Counted from the stretch's first letter, positions 1 to 9,444 are shown. The stretch: DNA of 64,000 bases from Xanthomonas sp. 10-10 (GCF_040182365.1 NZ_CP144460.1:806001-870000), one strand, 5' to 3'. Made by a program: numbers and translations. Notes: generated by a model not told the origin, from the sequence alone.

Positions 1-1
1 C

Positions 2-658
2 CCTGACGATCAGCACCGCCCGGCGGCCTGGGCCGGCCACTCCGTTGCCCAGCTCAACACCGACGTGTACAGCCACACCCAGGGCATCCTCAAGTACCTC
101 AAGGACAACGGCATCACCGTCAGCTGGGTGCAGGTGGGCAACGAGATCAACGCCGGCATGTTCTGCGACAAGTGCACGCAGCCGGTGAACTTCGCCAACG
201 TGGCGCAGTTCATCAACAGCGGCTACAACGCCACCAAGGCGGTGTACCCCAATGCCAAGGTCATCGTGCATCTGGCCAACGGCTACGACAACGCCAACTT
301 CCGCTGGTTCTTCGACAGCCTGCGCTCGGCCGGCGGCAAGTGGGACGTCATCGGCATGTCGCATTACCCAAAGGCCAGCAGCTGGCAGCAAACCAACGGG
401 CAGCTGGACACCAACATGCGCGACATGATCAGCCGCTACGGCAGCGACGTGATCGTGGCCGAGGTCGGCATGGACTGGCAGCAGGCCGCCACCACCCGCG
501 CCATGCTCACCAACCTGCTCAGCCGCAGCAACGCCATCGGCTCGCGCGTGCTCGGCGTGTTCTATTGGGAACCCAACGCCTACCCGGGCTGGCAGGGCTA
601 CACCTTGGGCGCAGTCAACAACAACGGCCAGCTGACCGAAGCGCTGCAGGCGTTCTGA
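2..658 (+). CDS. Arabinogalactan endo-beta-1,4-galactanase (GH53), C-terminal part
   Basis: This is the C-terminal 218 residues of a glycoside hydrolase family 53 enzyme; the start lies outside the window. GH53 enzymes cut beta-1,4-galactan side chains of pectin outside the cytoplasm. The fold-defining QVGNEINAG strand, holding the predicted acid/base Glu, and the later VAEVGMDW strand, holding the predicted nucleophile Glu, are both present, as is the HYPKASSWQ loop. The C-terminus (VFYWEPNAYPGWQGYT) looks complete. The frame is open from base 2 to the TGA at 656-658. Together with the GH43 arabinanase at 61811 it fits a pectin-side-chain degrading lifestyle. Confidence 0.9.
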   Translation, partial: PDDQHRPAAWAGHSVAQLNTDVYSHTQGILKYLKDNGITVSWVQVGNEINAGMFCDKCTQPVNFANVAQFINSGYNATKAVYPNAKVIVHLANGYDNANFRWFFDSLRSAGGKWDVIGMSHYPKASSWQQTNGQLDTNMRDMISRYGSDVIVAEVGMDWQQAATTRAMLTNLLSRSNAIGSRVLGVFYWEPNAYPGWQGYTLGAVNNNGQLTEALQAF

Positions 659-673
659 CCAACCCGCCACCCC

Positions 674-1106
674 GTAGGAGCGCACCCGGGCGCGACAGGG
701 CGTTACCGGGAAAGCCCGTCGCGCCCGGGTGCGCTCCTACGAATGGTTGTGCCGAGACGCGAGCCGCGCCGCGCAATCGCTCCCTCGACAGCGCCTGCCC
801 GCCAGCGCCGATGGCCGGCTGTTCCTGCCAAAGACCGCAAAAGACCCCGCCACCCCGCAGGAGCGCACTCGGGCGCGACAGGGCGTTACCGGGAAAACCC
901 GTCGCGCCGAGGTGCGCTCCTACGGATGGGCATACCGAGACGCGAGCCGCGCCGCGCAATCGCTCCCTCGACAGCACCTGCCCGCCAGCGCGGATGGCCG
1001 GCTGTTCCTGCCAAAGACCGCAAAAGACCTCGCCACCCCGTAGGAGCGCACCCGGGCGCGACAGGGCGTTACCGGGAATGCCCGTCGCGCCCAGGTGCGC
1101 TCCTAC
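674..1106. repeat. Tandem 183-bp repeat carrying a long palindrome (2.4 units)
   Basis: Three 67-bp palindromes lie at 674-740, 857-923 and 1040-1106, spaced exactly 183 bp apart. The first is a perfect inverted repeat: 23 bp at 674-696 pair with 718-740 around a 21-nt loop containing GCGTTACCGGG. The two 116-bp stretches between the palindromes are near-identical to each other, so the whole unit is tandemly duplicated. The third palindrome ends about 240 bp before aceE. A related array lies at 58026-58435. Apart from this array, I see no gene in the 659-1345 gap. These look like Xanthomonas REP/BIME-type elements; that identification is inference. Confidence 0.85.
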
Positions 1107-1345
1107 GTCTGGTACGTTCCGCGCTGCGCCGGCCGCCGGTCCTTATCCTTTGGTCGTACACCGGCAGCGCCCGCTGCGCCGGATCCTCGCTCCAGTCGGC
1201 ACCGAGACCCCACCCATCGCACAACACCGTCCCATTCCATACGCCCCCGTAGCGAGGAATGGCAACAGGTGCGTGCGGTACACTTGGGGGTTCACGAATT
1301 CACGATGTCGACACACCCGCGGGGTGTGTCCCCCCGGGAGCGCTA

Positions 1346-4033
1346 ATGAACTGGTTGAACGAAGTGCTGCACAACGATCCGAACCCGCTCGAGACGCAGG
1401 AGTGGCTCGAATCGATCAAGGCCGTCATCGACGTCGAAGGCCCTGAGCGCGCCCATCAGCTGCTGGAAGGCATGGTCGAACAGACCCGCCGCGCCGGCGC
1501 TTACCTGCCGTTCTCGCCCACCACCGAGTACGTCAACACCATCGCACCGGCCAACGAGGCCAAGAACCCCGGCGACTCCGCGCTGGAGTGGAAGATCCGC
1601 TCGATCATCCGCTGGAACGCCATGGCCACCGTCGTGCGGGCCAACCGCAAGCCGGGCGACCTGGGCGGCCACATCGCCTCGTTCGCTTCCAGCGCCACGC
1701 TGTACGACGTGGGCTTCAACCACTTCTGGCGCGCGCCCTCGGACAATCACCCGGGCGACCTGCTGTTCGTCCAGGGCCACAGCGCCCCGGGCATCTACGC
1801 CCGCGCCTTCCTGGAAGGCCGCATCAGCCAGGACCAGCTGGACAACTTCCGCATGGAAGTGGACGGCCAGGGCATCTCCTCCTACCCGCACCCGTGGCTG
1901 ATGCCCGAGTTCTGGCAGACCCCCACCGTGTCGATGGGCCTGGGCCCGCTGGCCGCCATCTACCAGGCGCAGTTCATGCGCTACCTGGAAAACCGTGGCC
2001 TGATCGAGAAGTCCGACCGCAAGGTGTGGTGCTTCATCGGCGACGGCGAGTCTGATGAGCCGGAAACCCTCGGCGCCATCGCCCTGGCCGGCCGCGAAGG
2101 CCTGGACAACCTGATCTTCGTGGTCAACTGCAACCTGCAGCGCCTGGACGGCCCGGTGCGCGGCAACGGCAAGATCATCCAGGAACTGGAAGGCGTGTTC
2201 CGTGGCGGCGGCTGGAACGTCATCAAGCTGCTCTGGGGCGGCTACTGGGACGCCCTGCTGGCCAAGGACACCAATGGTGTGCTGACCAAGCTGATGATGG
2301 AAACCGTCGACGGCGAATACCAGAACTGCAAGGCCTTCGGCGGCGCCTACACCCGCGAGAATTTCTTCGGCAAGTACCCGGAGACCGCGGCCATGGTCGC
2401 CGGCCTGTCCGACGACGACATCTGGCGCCTGAACCGTGGCGGCCACGACCCGCACAAGGTGTACGCCGCCTACCACCAGGCCGTGAACACCAAGGGCATG
2501 CCCACCGTGATCCTGGCCAAGACGGTCAAGGGCTACGGCATGGGTTCGGCCGGTGAGGCGCTCAACCCCACCCACCAGACCAAGAAGCTGGATGACGCGG
2601 CGGTCAAGCACTTCCGCGACCGCTTCAACATCCCGGTGACCGACGCCCAGCTGGAAGACGGCCAGGTGCCGTTCTACCACCCTGGCGAAGACTCCCCGGA
2701 AGTGCAGTACCTCAAGGAACGCCGCAACGTGCTGGGTGGCTTCCTGCCGCAGCGCCGTCCCAAGGCCAGCAAGTCGTTCGTCGCGCCCACGCTCGACAAG
2801 TTCGAGCGCCTGCTCAAGGACAGCGGCGAGCGCAGCTATTCCACCACCATGTCCTTCGTGCAGAGCCTCAACATCGCCCTGCGCGACAAGGAACTGGGCC
2901 CGCGCATCGTGCCGATCGTGGCCGATGAGGCGCGCACCTTCGGTATGGAGGGCATGTTCCGCCAGATCGGCATCTATGCCCCGTTCGGCCAGAAGTACAA
3001 GCCGGTCGATGCCGATCAGCTGATGTACTACCGCGAAGACCAGACCGGCCAGGTGCTGCAGCAGGGCATCAGCGAGCCGGGCGCCATCGCTTCGTGGATG
3101 GCCGCCGGCACCAGCTACTCGGTGTCGGATGTGCCGATGCTGCCGTTCTACATCTACTACTCCATGTTCGGCTTCCAGCGCGTGGGCGACATCGCCTGGC
3201 AGGCAGCGGACATGCGTACCCGCGGCTTCCTGCTCGGTGGCACCGCCGGCCGCACCACGCTCAACGGCGAAGGCCTGCAGCACGAAGACGGCTTCAGCCA
3301 GGTCATCGCCGGCTCCATCCCGAACGTGCGTAGCTACGACCCGACCTTCGGTTTCGAAGTCACCGTCATCATGCAGCACGGCATGAAGGCGATGATGGAA
3401 GACCAGATCGACGAGTACTACTACATCACCCTGATGAACGAGAACTACGCTCACCCCGGCATGCCGGATGGCGCAGCCGAGGGCATCATCAAGGGCATGT
3501 ACCTGCTCAAGGACGCCGGCAAGCCCAAGAAGGGCGAGCTGCGCGTGCAGCTGCTGGGCAGCGGCACCATCCTGCGCGAAGCCATTGCCGCGGCCGAGCT
3601 GCTGGACAAGGACTTCGGCGTCACCGCCGACATCTGGTCCTGCCCCAGCCTCAACGAAGTGCGCCGCGACGGCTACGCCGTCGAGCGCTGGAACCGCCTG
3701 CACCCGGAGGCCGAACAGCGCAAGCCCTACGTCACACAGCTGCTGGAAGGCCGCCAGGGCCCGGCCATCGCCGCCACCGACTACGTGCGCGCCTTCGCCG
3801 ACCAGATTCGCGCCTTCGTCCCGATGACCTACACCGTGCTCGGCACGGATGGGTTCGGTCGCTCGGATACGCGTGCCAACCTGCGCCGGTTCTTCGAGGT
3901 GGATCGTTACTACATCGCGCATGCGGCGATTGCCGCGCTGGCGAAGGATGGCAAGATGACGGGCAAGGATGTGGCCAGGGCGATCAAGCAGTACAAGATT
4001 GATCCTGAGAAGGCGAATCCTGTTGGGGTTTGA
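1346..4033 (+). CDS. aceE: Pyruvate dehydrogenase E1 component (homodimeric type)
   Basis: This 895-residue protein decarboxylates pyruvate with thiamine diphosphate and acetylates the lipoyl domain of E2 in the cytoplasmic pyruvate dehydrogenase complex. The thiamine-diphosphate motif is clear: GDGESDEPE followed about 30 residues later by NCNLQ. Length and full-length similarity match the homodimeric AceE family (about 890 residues). The frame is open from 1259, but the ATG at 1346 follows a GGGAG ribosome site and gives the expected N-terminus MNWLNEVLHNDPN. No aceF or lpd gene follows; the gene is monocistronic and ends at a strong terminator. Confidence 0.97.
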   Translation: MNWLNEVLHNDPNPLETQEWLESIKAVIDVEGPERAHQLLEGMVEQTRRAGAYLPFSPTTEYVNTIAPANEAKNPGDSALEWKIRSIIRWNAMATVVRANRKPGDLGGHIASFASSATLYDVGFNHFWRAPSDNHPGDLLFVQGHSAPGIYARAFLEGRISQDQLDNFRMEVDGQGISSYPHPWLMPEFWQTPTVSMGLGPLAAIYQAQFMRYLENRGLIEKSDRKVWCFIGDGESDEPETLGAIALAGREGLDNLIFVVNCNLQRLDGPVRGNGKIIQELEGVFRGGGWNVIKLLWGGYWDALLAKDTNGVLTKLMMETVDGEYQNCKAFGGAYTRENFFGKYPETAAMVAGLSDDDIWRLNRGGHDPHKVYAAYHQAVNTKGMPTVILAKTVKGYGMGSAGEALNPTHQTKKLDDAAVKHFRDRFNIPVTDAQLEDGQVPFYHPGEDSPEVQYLKERRNVLGGFLPQRRPKASKSFVAPTLDKFERLLKDSGERSYSTTMSFVQSLNIALRDKELGPRIVPIVADEARTFGMEGMFRQIGIYAPFGQKYKPVDADQLMYYREDQTGQVLQQGISEPGAIASWMAAGTSYSVSDVPMLPFYIYYSMFGFQRVGDIAWQAADMRTRGFLLGGTAGRTTLNGEGLQHEDGFSQVIAGSIPNVRSYDPTFGFEVTVIMQHGMKAMMEDQIDEYYYITLMNENYAHPGMPDGAAEGIIKGMYLLKDAGKPKKGELRVQLLGSGTILREAIAAAELLDKDFGVTADIWSCPSLNEVRRDGYAVERWNRLHPEAEQRKPYVTQLLEGRQGPAIAATDYVRAFADQIRAFVPMTYTVLGTDGFGRSDTRANLRRFFEVDRYYIAHAAIAALAKDGKMTGKDVARAIKQYKIDPEKANPVGV

Positions 4034-4050
4034 GACGTGGCTAAAAGCTA

Positions 4051-4087
4051 AAATAAAGAAGGCGGCCTATGGCCGCCTTCTTTATTT
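4051..4087. terminator. Intrinsic terminator after aceE
   Basis: A perfect 17-bp stem (4051-4067 with 4071-4087) with a TAT loop has GC-rich inner arms (AAGGCGGCC/GGCCGCCTT) and A/T-rich outer arms that supply a U tract in both directions. It closes aceE and separates it from the AT-rich accessory block. Confidence 0.92.
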
Positions 4088-4162
4088 TTACCCTACTTCA
4101 TGAGATCTTGGATACATTAAGCGAGTGCTCTCATCAAATTTGCCTTTACAAGGAAGTGAGCT

Positions 4163-7100
4163 ATGAAGAGTTTCGAGGGTTGGGCTGCAGTATCAATTCA
4201 TGATTTACTGATAGCCTATAGAAAAGCGAAGGCGGACTGCTTCTTTGAGCACACATTTCCAGCCGCCTCCAAGTTTGCGAAGTATGAAGAGAGTCTCCTT
4301 GATAATCTTCAGTCGCTACTAAATAAGCTCCAGGCTAATGGCGATATATCTAGCATCCCTGGAATTTTGGGGCGATATCGACTAGTTCCTAAAAAGCTCC
4401 AAGTCATAAAGAAGAAAACCCCTAGTGCTAGCGGCCATGTGCATTTCTCAGATGTGCGGAGAAATTTTGAGAATATAAAAAGAACTCATGATGTAGTTCC
4501 AGATTTCAGGATAATAGGTGATTTGCCAGTTGATGCGCATGTGTTATCTGCGCTCTGGATTAACTTCATAGGGCATAAGCTCGATGCGGCACTTGAGTCG
4601 TCTTGTTATGGGGCTCGACTGCGTAGGATTCGGCCAGACGTTGAAGATGCGGACGATTTTCACATTCGTGCGATTGGATCTTTTCCGCCATATTTCCAGG
4701 CATACCAGCGTTGGCGTTCAGATGGGCTAAATGCAATTAGGTATGAGCTTGAACGCGATAAAAAGGTGGTTGCCGTATCGCTAGATCTGAAAAGCTATTA
4801 TCACACAGTGGATCCGGGGGCTATTGCGCTACCCGCGCTTATAGAAGAACTTGGAGTTTCCCTTAATGAATTCGAAGCGGAGTTTAATGCTGGGTTTGGA
4901 CGCTACTTGTCGGCTTGGTCGGAAGGTGCTCGCAAGTTTGGATTGGAGATATCTCCTTCTGCGGCTGAAATTCGTGGCGGCTTAGTGATTGGGCTCACTG
5001 CAAGTCGCGTTATCTCTAACGTATTTCTGGCAAAGTGGGATCGTCTGATTAAAGAAAAACTAGCACCGATCCACTATGGTCGTTACGTTGATGACATGTT
5101 CTTGGTTATCCGAGATACGGGCCTTATAAATAGCGACCTAGAGCTGATGGAGTACCTTGCCAAGGCTGTTGGTCAAGACGTCCTCAAAGCCATAGGAGAC
5201 GGGGGCTTCTGGGAGATTGATTTGGGCCAAGATATCCTTGGATCGTCGAGGATTTCGCTGCAAGCAAATAAGCAAAAGCTTTTCATTCTACAGGGGGGCG
5301 CTGGACTGGACTTGCTGGACAGCATCGAAAGCGAAATAAATTCTTTGTCGAGTGAGCATCGTTTGATGCCTTCACCTGATGAAATTGAAAGTTCGCCAGC
5401 GGCACGTGTTCTGTCGGCAGCCGGCGTTGTGGGCGACAGTGCGGACACTTTAAGACGCGCAGATGGTCTGACAATAAGAAGGCTTAGTTGGGCGCTTCAG
5501 CTTAGGCATGTGGAAACGTTGGCACGAGATCTCCCCCTGGGTCAATGGACTGATCAGCGAAAGCAGTTCTACGAATTTGCACACAATCACATATTAAGAC
5601 CGGATACCTTATTTGCTCATATCAGCTACATCCCAAGGTTGCTCGGATTTGCTATTTCCATGGATGAATGGTCCGCAGCTAGGGTCATAGCCGAAAAATC
5701 GTATGGTGCAATTGACGATCTTGCAGTGGCCGTGCCGGAAGGTGCGCGAGCGATCCTTAATGGAGTTGAGATCGCCAGTTCTACCGCTGTCTGGGCAGCT
5801 GTAAGAAACTCACTTACGTTACAGTTCGCAGATTCTTTGGTGAGATTTATTTCTCCTGAAGATCTGCTGATCAATAAGATGCCAAAAGAAAGCTCGCTGC
5901 TTGAGCTTATTGCGTTGGAGCTTGCAACATATGGTAATCCCAGTGGCGAGGATGGGTTGGCAATTGGTAGTGGCTTTCGAGATCTGGCCATTTCTGTGGC
6001 TCTAGCTGATCTTGCCAAAGTTCCGTTCAAGAGAATGCTGCTCAATAGATCAACAAGCAGGCTTATTAGGTCTGTAAAAGAAGGATCTGAGGCCGCAGTT
6101 ATTATGCAAATTGCGCAGTCGAGCATTTTTAAAGTCGATGTCGTGCAAGAGTTTTTAACGCTAACCCGCAAATCTAGGTTGCGTCCAGCTAGTTATGCTG
6201 AGGGTGAGGTTGAAAGTTTATTCTCTTACATATTTCCTACTCGGCCTTTTACCCCTACTGAAATCTCAGAGTTGGCTCCAGCATGTGTTGATCCAAATTT
6301 AGCGAATATGGAGAATGGAACTCCGGCCAAGATTTGGGCAAAATATACAAGTGCTCTCAGGGGTGTATGGGTCCGACCAACTCTAATCGCTAATGAGAAT
6401 GAGAGCCCAGATGTCGATAGCCGGAAAAAACGAGGATCTAGATTCTTTAGGATAGGAACTTTCAGCAAAGAGAAGGTCGTTGTCGCATTACCGAGTATTG
6501 AAACGGCCGATAGTGATTGGGCTGCCATGGCATGCGGAAAAGGGAATTTATCTTCATCAAGGTATGGTGCGATCTCCGAGATTGTTAATAAAGCAATAAA
6601 GCTTGCAGTGCGTCCGGATTACTTAATATTTCCTGAACTTTCGCTTCCAATTGAGTGGGTCGATAGTGTGGCGTCGCGACTTGGATCCGCGGGGATCAGC
6701 TTGGTGGCGGGAACGGAATATCGCCACATATCTCGGAGTGTGGTTCACAGCGAGGCTTGTCTGGTGCTGACTGATAATAGGTTGGGTTTCCCATCTTTCT
6801 CCAAGATTTGGCAGCCAAAGCTTGAGCCCGCCGTCAACGAGGATAAAGACTTGCAAGCTGTGCATGGAAAGCAATGGAAGATATTCGGCGATACCTACAA
6901 GAAGATTCAATCAAAGAAAAGGACTGTTTATATCCATAATGGCGTCCACCTCGGCATAATGGTTTGCTCAGAGCTGCAAAACAGTCGCAGCCGTGTCTCT
7001 TTTCAAGGGTCGGTCGATGCGCTGTTTGTTTTATGTTGGAATCCGGACCTTGATACGTTCGCGTCGCTAGTCGAGTCCGCCGCGCTAGATATTCATGCTT

Positions 7101-7354
7101 ACACGGTGCTCGTCAATAATAGAAAATATGGTGACAGTAGAATTCGAGTGCCTGCTAAAAAGTCTTTCGATCGAGATCTGGCGAGAGTCCGCGGGGGCGA
7201 CAATGATTTCCTTGTTGCAGCAACTTTAGATGTTGCGTCACTTAGGCACTTTCAAAGTAGAGCCAAGCGATGGCCGAGTCCGCAAGATAAATATAAGCCG
7301 GTACCCGAGGGGTTTAAGTTGATCAAAACAAGAAGAAAACTTCCTGCGAGCTGA
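4163..7354 (+). CDS. Reverse transcriptase-nitrilase fusion, DRT type 1 (UG1)-like antiviral protein
   Basis: This 1063-residue protein has an N-terminal reverse transcriptase and a C-terminal nitrilase domain, the architecture known for defence-associated reverse transcriptase type 1 (UG1). RT motif A is at residues 207-217 (LDLKSYYHTVD, Asp208), motif B at about 273-289 and the catalytic box YVDD at 308-311, so the polymerase site looks intact. The nitrilase part (about 780-1040) keeps the expected triad Glu825 (FPELS), Lys886 (WQPKLEP) and Cys935 (IMVCSEL). The middle region (330-780) is unrecognised and looks helical. The start at 4163 follows AAGGAAGTGAGCT. Codon use is much more AT-rich than aceE upstream, which suggests transfer. 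Some UG5 RTs also carry nitrilase domains, so the exact class needs a tree. The antiviral role is inferred from the family. Confidence 0.85.
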   Translation: MKSFEGWAAVSIHDLLIAYRKAKADCFFEHTFPAASKFAKYEESLLDNLQSLLNKLQANGDISSIPGILGRYRLVPKKLQVIKKKTPSASGHVHFSDVRRNFENIKRTHDVVPDFRIIGDLPVDAHVLSALWINFIGHKLDAALESSCYGARLRRIRPDVEDADDFHIRAIGSFPPYFQAYQRWRSDGLNAIRYELERDKKVVAVSLDLKSYYHTVDPGAIALPALIEELGVSLNEFEAEFNAGFGRYLSAWSEGARKFGLEISPSAAEIRGGLVIGLTASRVISNVFLAKWDRLIKEKLAPIHYGRYVDDMFLVIRDTGLINSDLELMEYLAKAVGQDVLKAIGDGGFWEIDLGQDILGSSRISLQANKQKLFILQGGAGLDLLDSIESEINSLSSEHRLMPSPDEIESSPAARVLSAAGVVGDSADTLRRADGLTIRRLSWALQLRHVETLARDLPLGQWTDQRKQFYEFAHNHILRPDTLFAHISYIPRLLGFAISMDEWSAARVIAEKSYGAIDDLAVAVPEGARAILNGVEIASSTAVWAAVRNSLTLQFADSLVRFISPEDLLINKMPKESSLLELIALELATYGNPSGEDGLAIGSGFRDLAISVALADLAKVPFKRMLLNRSTSRLIRSVKEGSEAAVIMQIAQSSIFKVDVVQEFLTLTRKSRLRPASYAEGEVESLFSYIFPTRPFTPTEISELAPACVDPNLANMENGTPAKIWAKYTSALRGVWVRPTLIANENESPDVDSRKKRGSRFFRIGTFSKEKVVVALPSIETADSDWAAMACGKGNLSSSRYGAISEIVNKAIKLAVRPDYLIFPELSLPIEWVDSVASRLGSAGISLVAGTEYRHISRSVVHSEACLVLTDNRLGFPSFSKIWQPKLEPAVNEDKDLQAVHGKQWKIFGDTYKKIQSKKRTVYIHNGVHLGIMVCSELQNSRSRVSFQGSVDALFVLCWNPDLDTFASLVESAALDIHAYTVLVNNRKYGDSRIRVPAKKSFDRDLARVRGGDNDFLVAATLDVASLRHFQSRAKRWPSPQDKYKPVPEGFKLIKTRRKLPAS

Positions 7355-7612
7355 TTATTACGCAGACGCGGCGCGATACGCGTCGCCATGCGAGATCTAC
7401 ACTAGAAGTAAAGCTAGCTCTTTTTATTGAAAGAAGGAGCGACCATGAGATTGGACTTCGCTGCCTTGGTGGGGCTGAGGCAGGCTACACATCAATGCAG
7501 TAGGTACCAAGCGCCCGCCTGGAACGAGGCGATCACTAAAATCAAGCTTTTCCGATCAGCGCAGTACACCTATGAGATGCGGGTCGTCTGCTGTCATGTG
7601 ATGGGGATCGGT

Positions 7613-7634
7613 AGTTTGCTAAATTTGCCAAACT
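7613..7634. promoter_or_regulatory. Palindromic candidate operator for the XRE-ImmA gene
   Basis: A 22-bp imperfect palindrome with arms AGTTTG and CAAACT around a central AAATTT ends 16 bp before the ATG at 7651. Its position and AT-rich symmetry suit autoregulation by the XRE-type regulator encoded just downstream. Binding is inferred. No clear Shine-Dalgarno site precedes the ATG, so the message may be nearly leaderless. Confidence 0.45.
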
Positions 7635-7650
7635 GCCGTAATGTCTGCCC

Positions 7651-8808
7651 ATGCGCAATGAACAGCCGACCCCTGGGCAACTCCTCACCAGTCTTCTCGC
7701 AACCCGAGGGTGGAGCAATCGCGCTTTCGCTGGCGTTATCGGCTTGGATGAGGGTACTGCGAGTCGACTTATAGGCGACAAGAAGCCGATCGGGGCAGTT
7801 CTCGCTCTTAAGCTAGAGCAAATCTTCGAAGTGCCAGCTGAAGAGTTCCTCCGCCTGCAAGCTTCATACGATTTGGCTGTTGCGCGCTTAAAGCAGCGTC
7901 CAGACCCAGAGGCGGCGCAGCGTCAGCTAATTTATGGCGAACTCCCACTATCGGCAATGATCAAGCGGGGTTGGCTTGATGCCCCTTCGGTGCGGGATCG
8001 CTCGGCCGTCAACGCGGCTTTGACGCAGTTTTTTGGCGTCGAGACACCAGAGCAGATTGAACTTCTTCCGCATGCTGCTAAGCGGTCTGAGGTTGGAGCT
8101 GTAGCAACACCAACCCAGATGGCATGGCTTTATCGCGTTAAAAGACTGGCTAGTGAGATGGTCGTCCCTGCTTATTCGGAGGCTAAGGGACGTGCTGCAA
8201 GTGAACAGTTAAGTAGTCTCCTCGCGTCGGCGAGCGAGGCGCGCAAGGTCCCACGGGTCCTTGCCGAGCACGGTATTCGCTTCGTTATCGTTGAAACTTT
8301 GCCGAGTGCGAAAATTGATGGCGTCTGCCTGTGGCTCTCGGATACTGCGCCGGTGATCGGCATGAGCGTCAGGTTCGATCGCATCGACAACTTTTGGTTC
8401 GTTCTTCGACATGAACTCGAACATGTCTTAAGAGGCGACGGCAAAGGTGGAGCCGTTGTCGACGCCGACCTTGAAGGGGCGGCGGGAGGGGTAGGAAGCG
8501 ATGTATCTGAGGAAGAGCGAGCTGCCAACCTCGCGGCGGCGGAATTCTTAGTGCCTAAGGCTAAGATGGACTCCTTTGTGGCCAGAAAGGCACCTTTCTT
8601 CCGCAGCGACGACATTGTCGGATTTGCCCGAACTCTTAAAGTCCATCCGGGTCTAGTTGCGGGCCAGCTACAGCGCAGGATTGGTAAGTACAACCTTTTC
8701 AGGGATCACCTGGTGAAAGTTAGGTCGATTGTTATACCTAGTGCGATCGTTGATGGCTGGGGCAACGTTGCCCCGATTTCCGAGTGGGAGATAAAGCATG
8801 GCCCGTAA
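7651..8808 (+). CDS. XRE-family regulator fused to an ImmA/IrrE metallopeptidase domain
   Basis: This 385-residue protein has an N-terminal helix-turn-helix of the HigA/XRE type (about residues 7-60) and a C-terminal ImmA/IrrE-type zincin with HELEH at 254-258 preceded by FWFVLR. A conserved AANLAAAEFLVP segment follows, as in IrrE-like proteins. Such proteins act as DNA-binding repressors or antitoxins, and some cleave repressors. The stop overlaps the next gene by 11 bp, so the two are translated together. The arrangement resembles toxin-antitoxin defence pairs such as RosmerTA, in which an XRE-ImmA antitoxin partners a small toxin; that parallel is inference from architecture. Confidence 0.8.
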   Translation: MRNEQPTPGQLLTSLLATRGWSNRAFAGVIGLDEGTASRLIGDKKPIGAVLALKLEQIFEVPAEEFLRLQASYDLAVARLKQRPDPEAAQRQLIYGELPLSAMIKRGWLDAPSVRDRSAVNAALTQFFGVETPEQIELLPHAAKRSEVGAVATPTQMAWLYRVKRLASEMVVPAYSEAKGRAASEQLSSLLASASEARKVPRVLAEHGIRFVIVETLPSAKIDGVCLWLSDTAPVIGMSVRFDRIDNFWFVLRHELEHVLRGDGKGGAVVDADLEGAAGGVGSDVSEEERAANLAAAEFLVPKAKMDSFVARKAPFFRSDDIVGFARTLKVHPGLVAGQLQRRIGKYNLFRDHLVKVRSIVIPSAIVDGWGNVAPISEWEIKHGP

Positions 8809-9280
8809 GCGCCAAGAAATGCAGAGAATCATCCGCCTGTACCGCGAGTCCACGGGTGACGTGTCTGTGAACATGCATGAAGTTGCAAAGTTTGCTGCCA
8901 AGATGGGGTGGCCGTTACCGACACCGAAAAGTGCTTTGGACCGTCTTGCTGAGCAGTTCTCAATTGCAGCCCGCGAGGAGACTCGTCATGATGAGGTTAC
9001 CGGTCGCCCGTATCGATCAAATCTGGCGTACACCGATTACAGCAACGGCAGCCAGTTAGTGCTGTGGGCAGATATTGACCAAGCTCCCCGCCCTATCGCG
9101 AGAAAGGCCTTCGTCCAGAGACGTGAGCAAATGATTGGCGATGCGGTCCAGCTAACGCTAGATGTTGACCATTGGAATCGAGTTCATAAAGACGACGAGC
9201 CTATCGAGATGCCTCTCGATTTTGCTCCAGACGTCGAGTGGCGTTTGGCAGCCGATGATCCCGGCGAGAAGGCAGCCTGA
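8798..9280 (+). CDS. Small partner protein of the XRE-ImmA regulator (possible toxin)
   Basis: This 160-residue soluble protein overlaps the preceding XRE-ImmA gene by 11 bp. I do not recognise a named family. The N-terminus is basic and helical (MARKRQEMQRIIRLYRES), and the middle contains RSNLAYTDYSNGSQLVLW, which looks like beta structure. There is no signal peptide or membrane segment. Tight coupling to an XRE-ImmA antitoxin-like gene suggests it is the toxin or effector of a two-gene module. Its biochemical activity cannot be read from the sequence. Confidence 0.7.
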   Translation: MARKRQEMQRIIRLYRESTGDVSVNMHEVAKFAAKMGWPLPTPKSALDRLAEQFSIAAREETRHDEVTGRPYRSNLAYTDYSNGSQLVLWADIDQAPRPIARKAFVQRREQMIGDAVQLTLDVDHWNRVHKDDEPIEMPLDFAPDVEWRLAADDPGEKAA

Positions 9281-9444
9281 CTGTTCGACTCCATCGATAT
9301 ATGTTGACTTGTGCAGAATGCTTCCGAACCGCCGAGAGCGGCCACACAGGCTAAATCTAGACAGCGGCTATAGGTGCGAAGCATGACAGCTTGTCGCTAT
9401 CGACAACAGCGAGCCCGAGCGCCTTATCACGGTAAGAAAGTAAG

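Noticed and set aside
674..1106. Possible CRISPR array (three regularly spaced repeats)
   Set aside because: Repeats are 67-bp palindromes with 116-bp spacers that are nearly identical to each other; no cas genes are near.
1343..3922. 859-residue open frame on the minus strand opposite aceE
   Set aside because: High-GC shadow of aceE with His/Val/Ala-rich composition and no ribosome site or domain.
7445..7774. Small open frame with a good AAGGAG site overlapping the XRE-ImmA start
   Set aside because: The product is Cys-rich without features and overlaps the regulator by over 120 bp in another frame. The ribosome site is notable, so a short leader peptide cannot be excluded.
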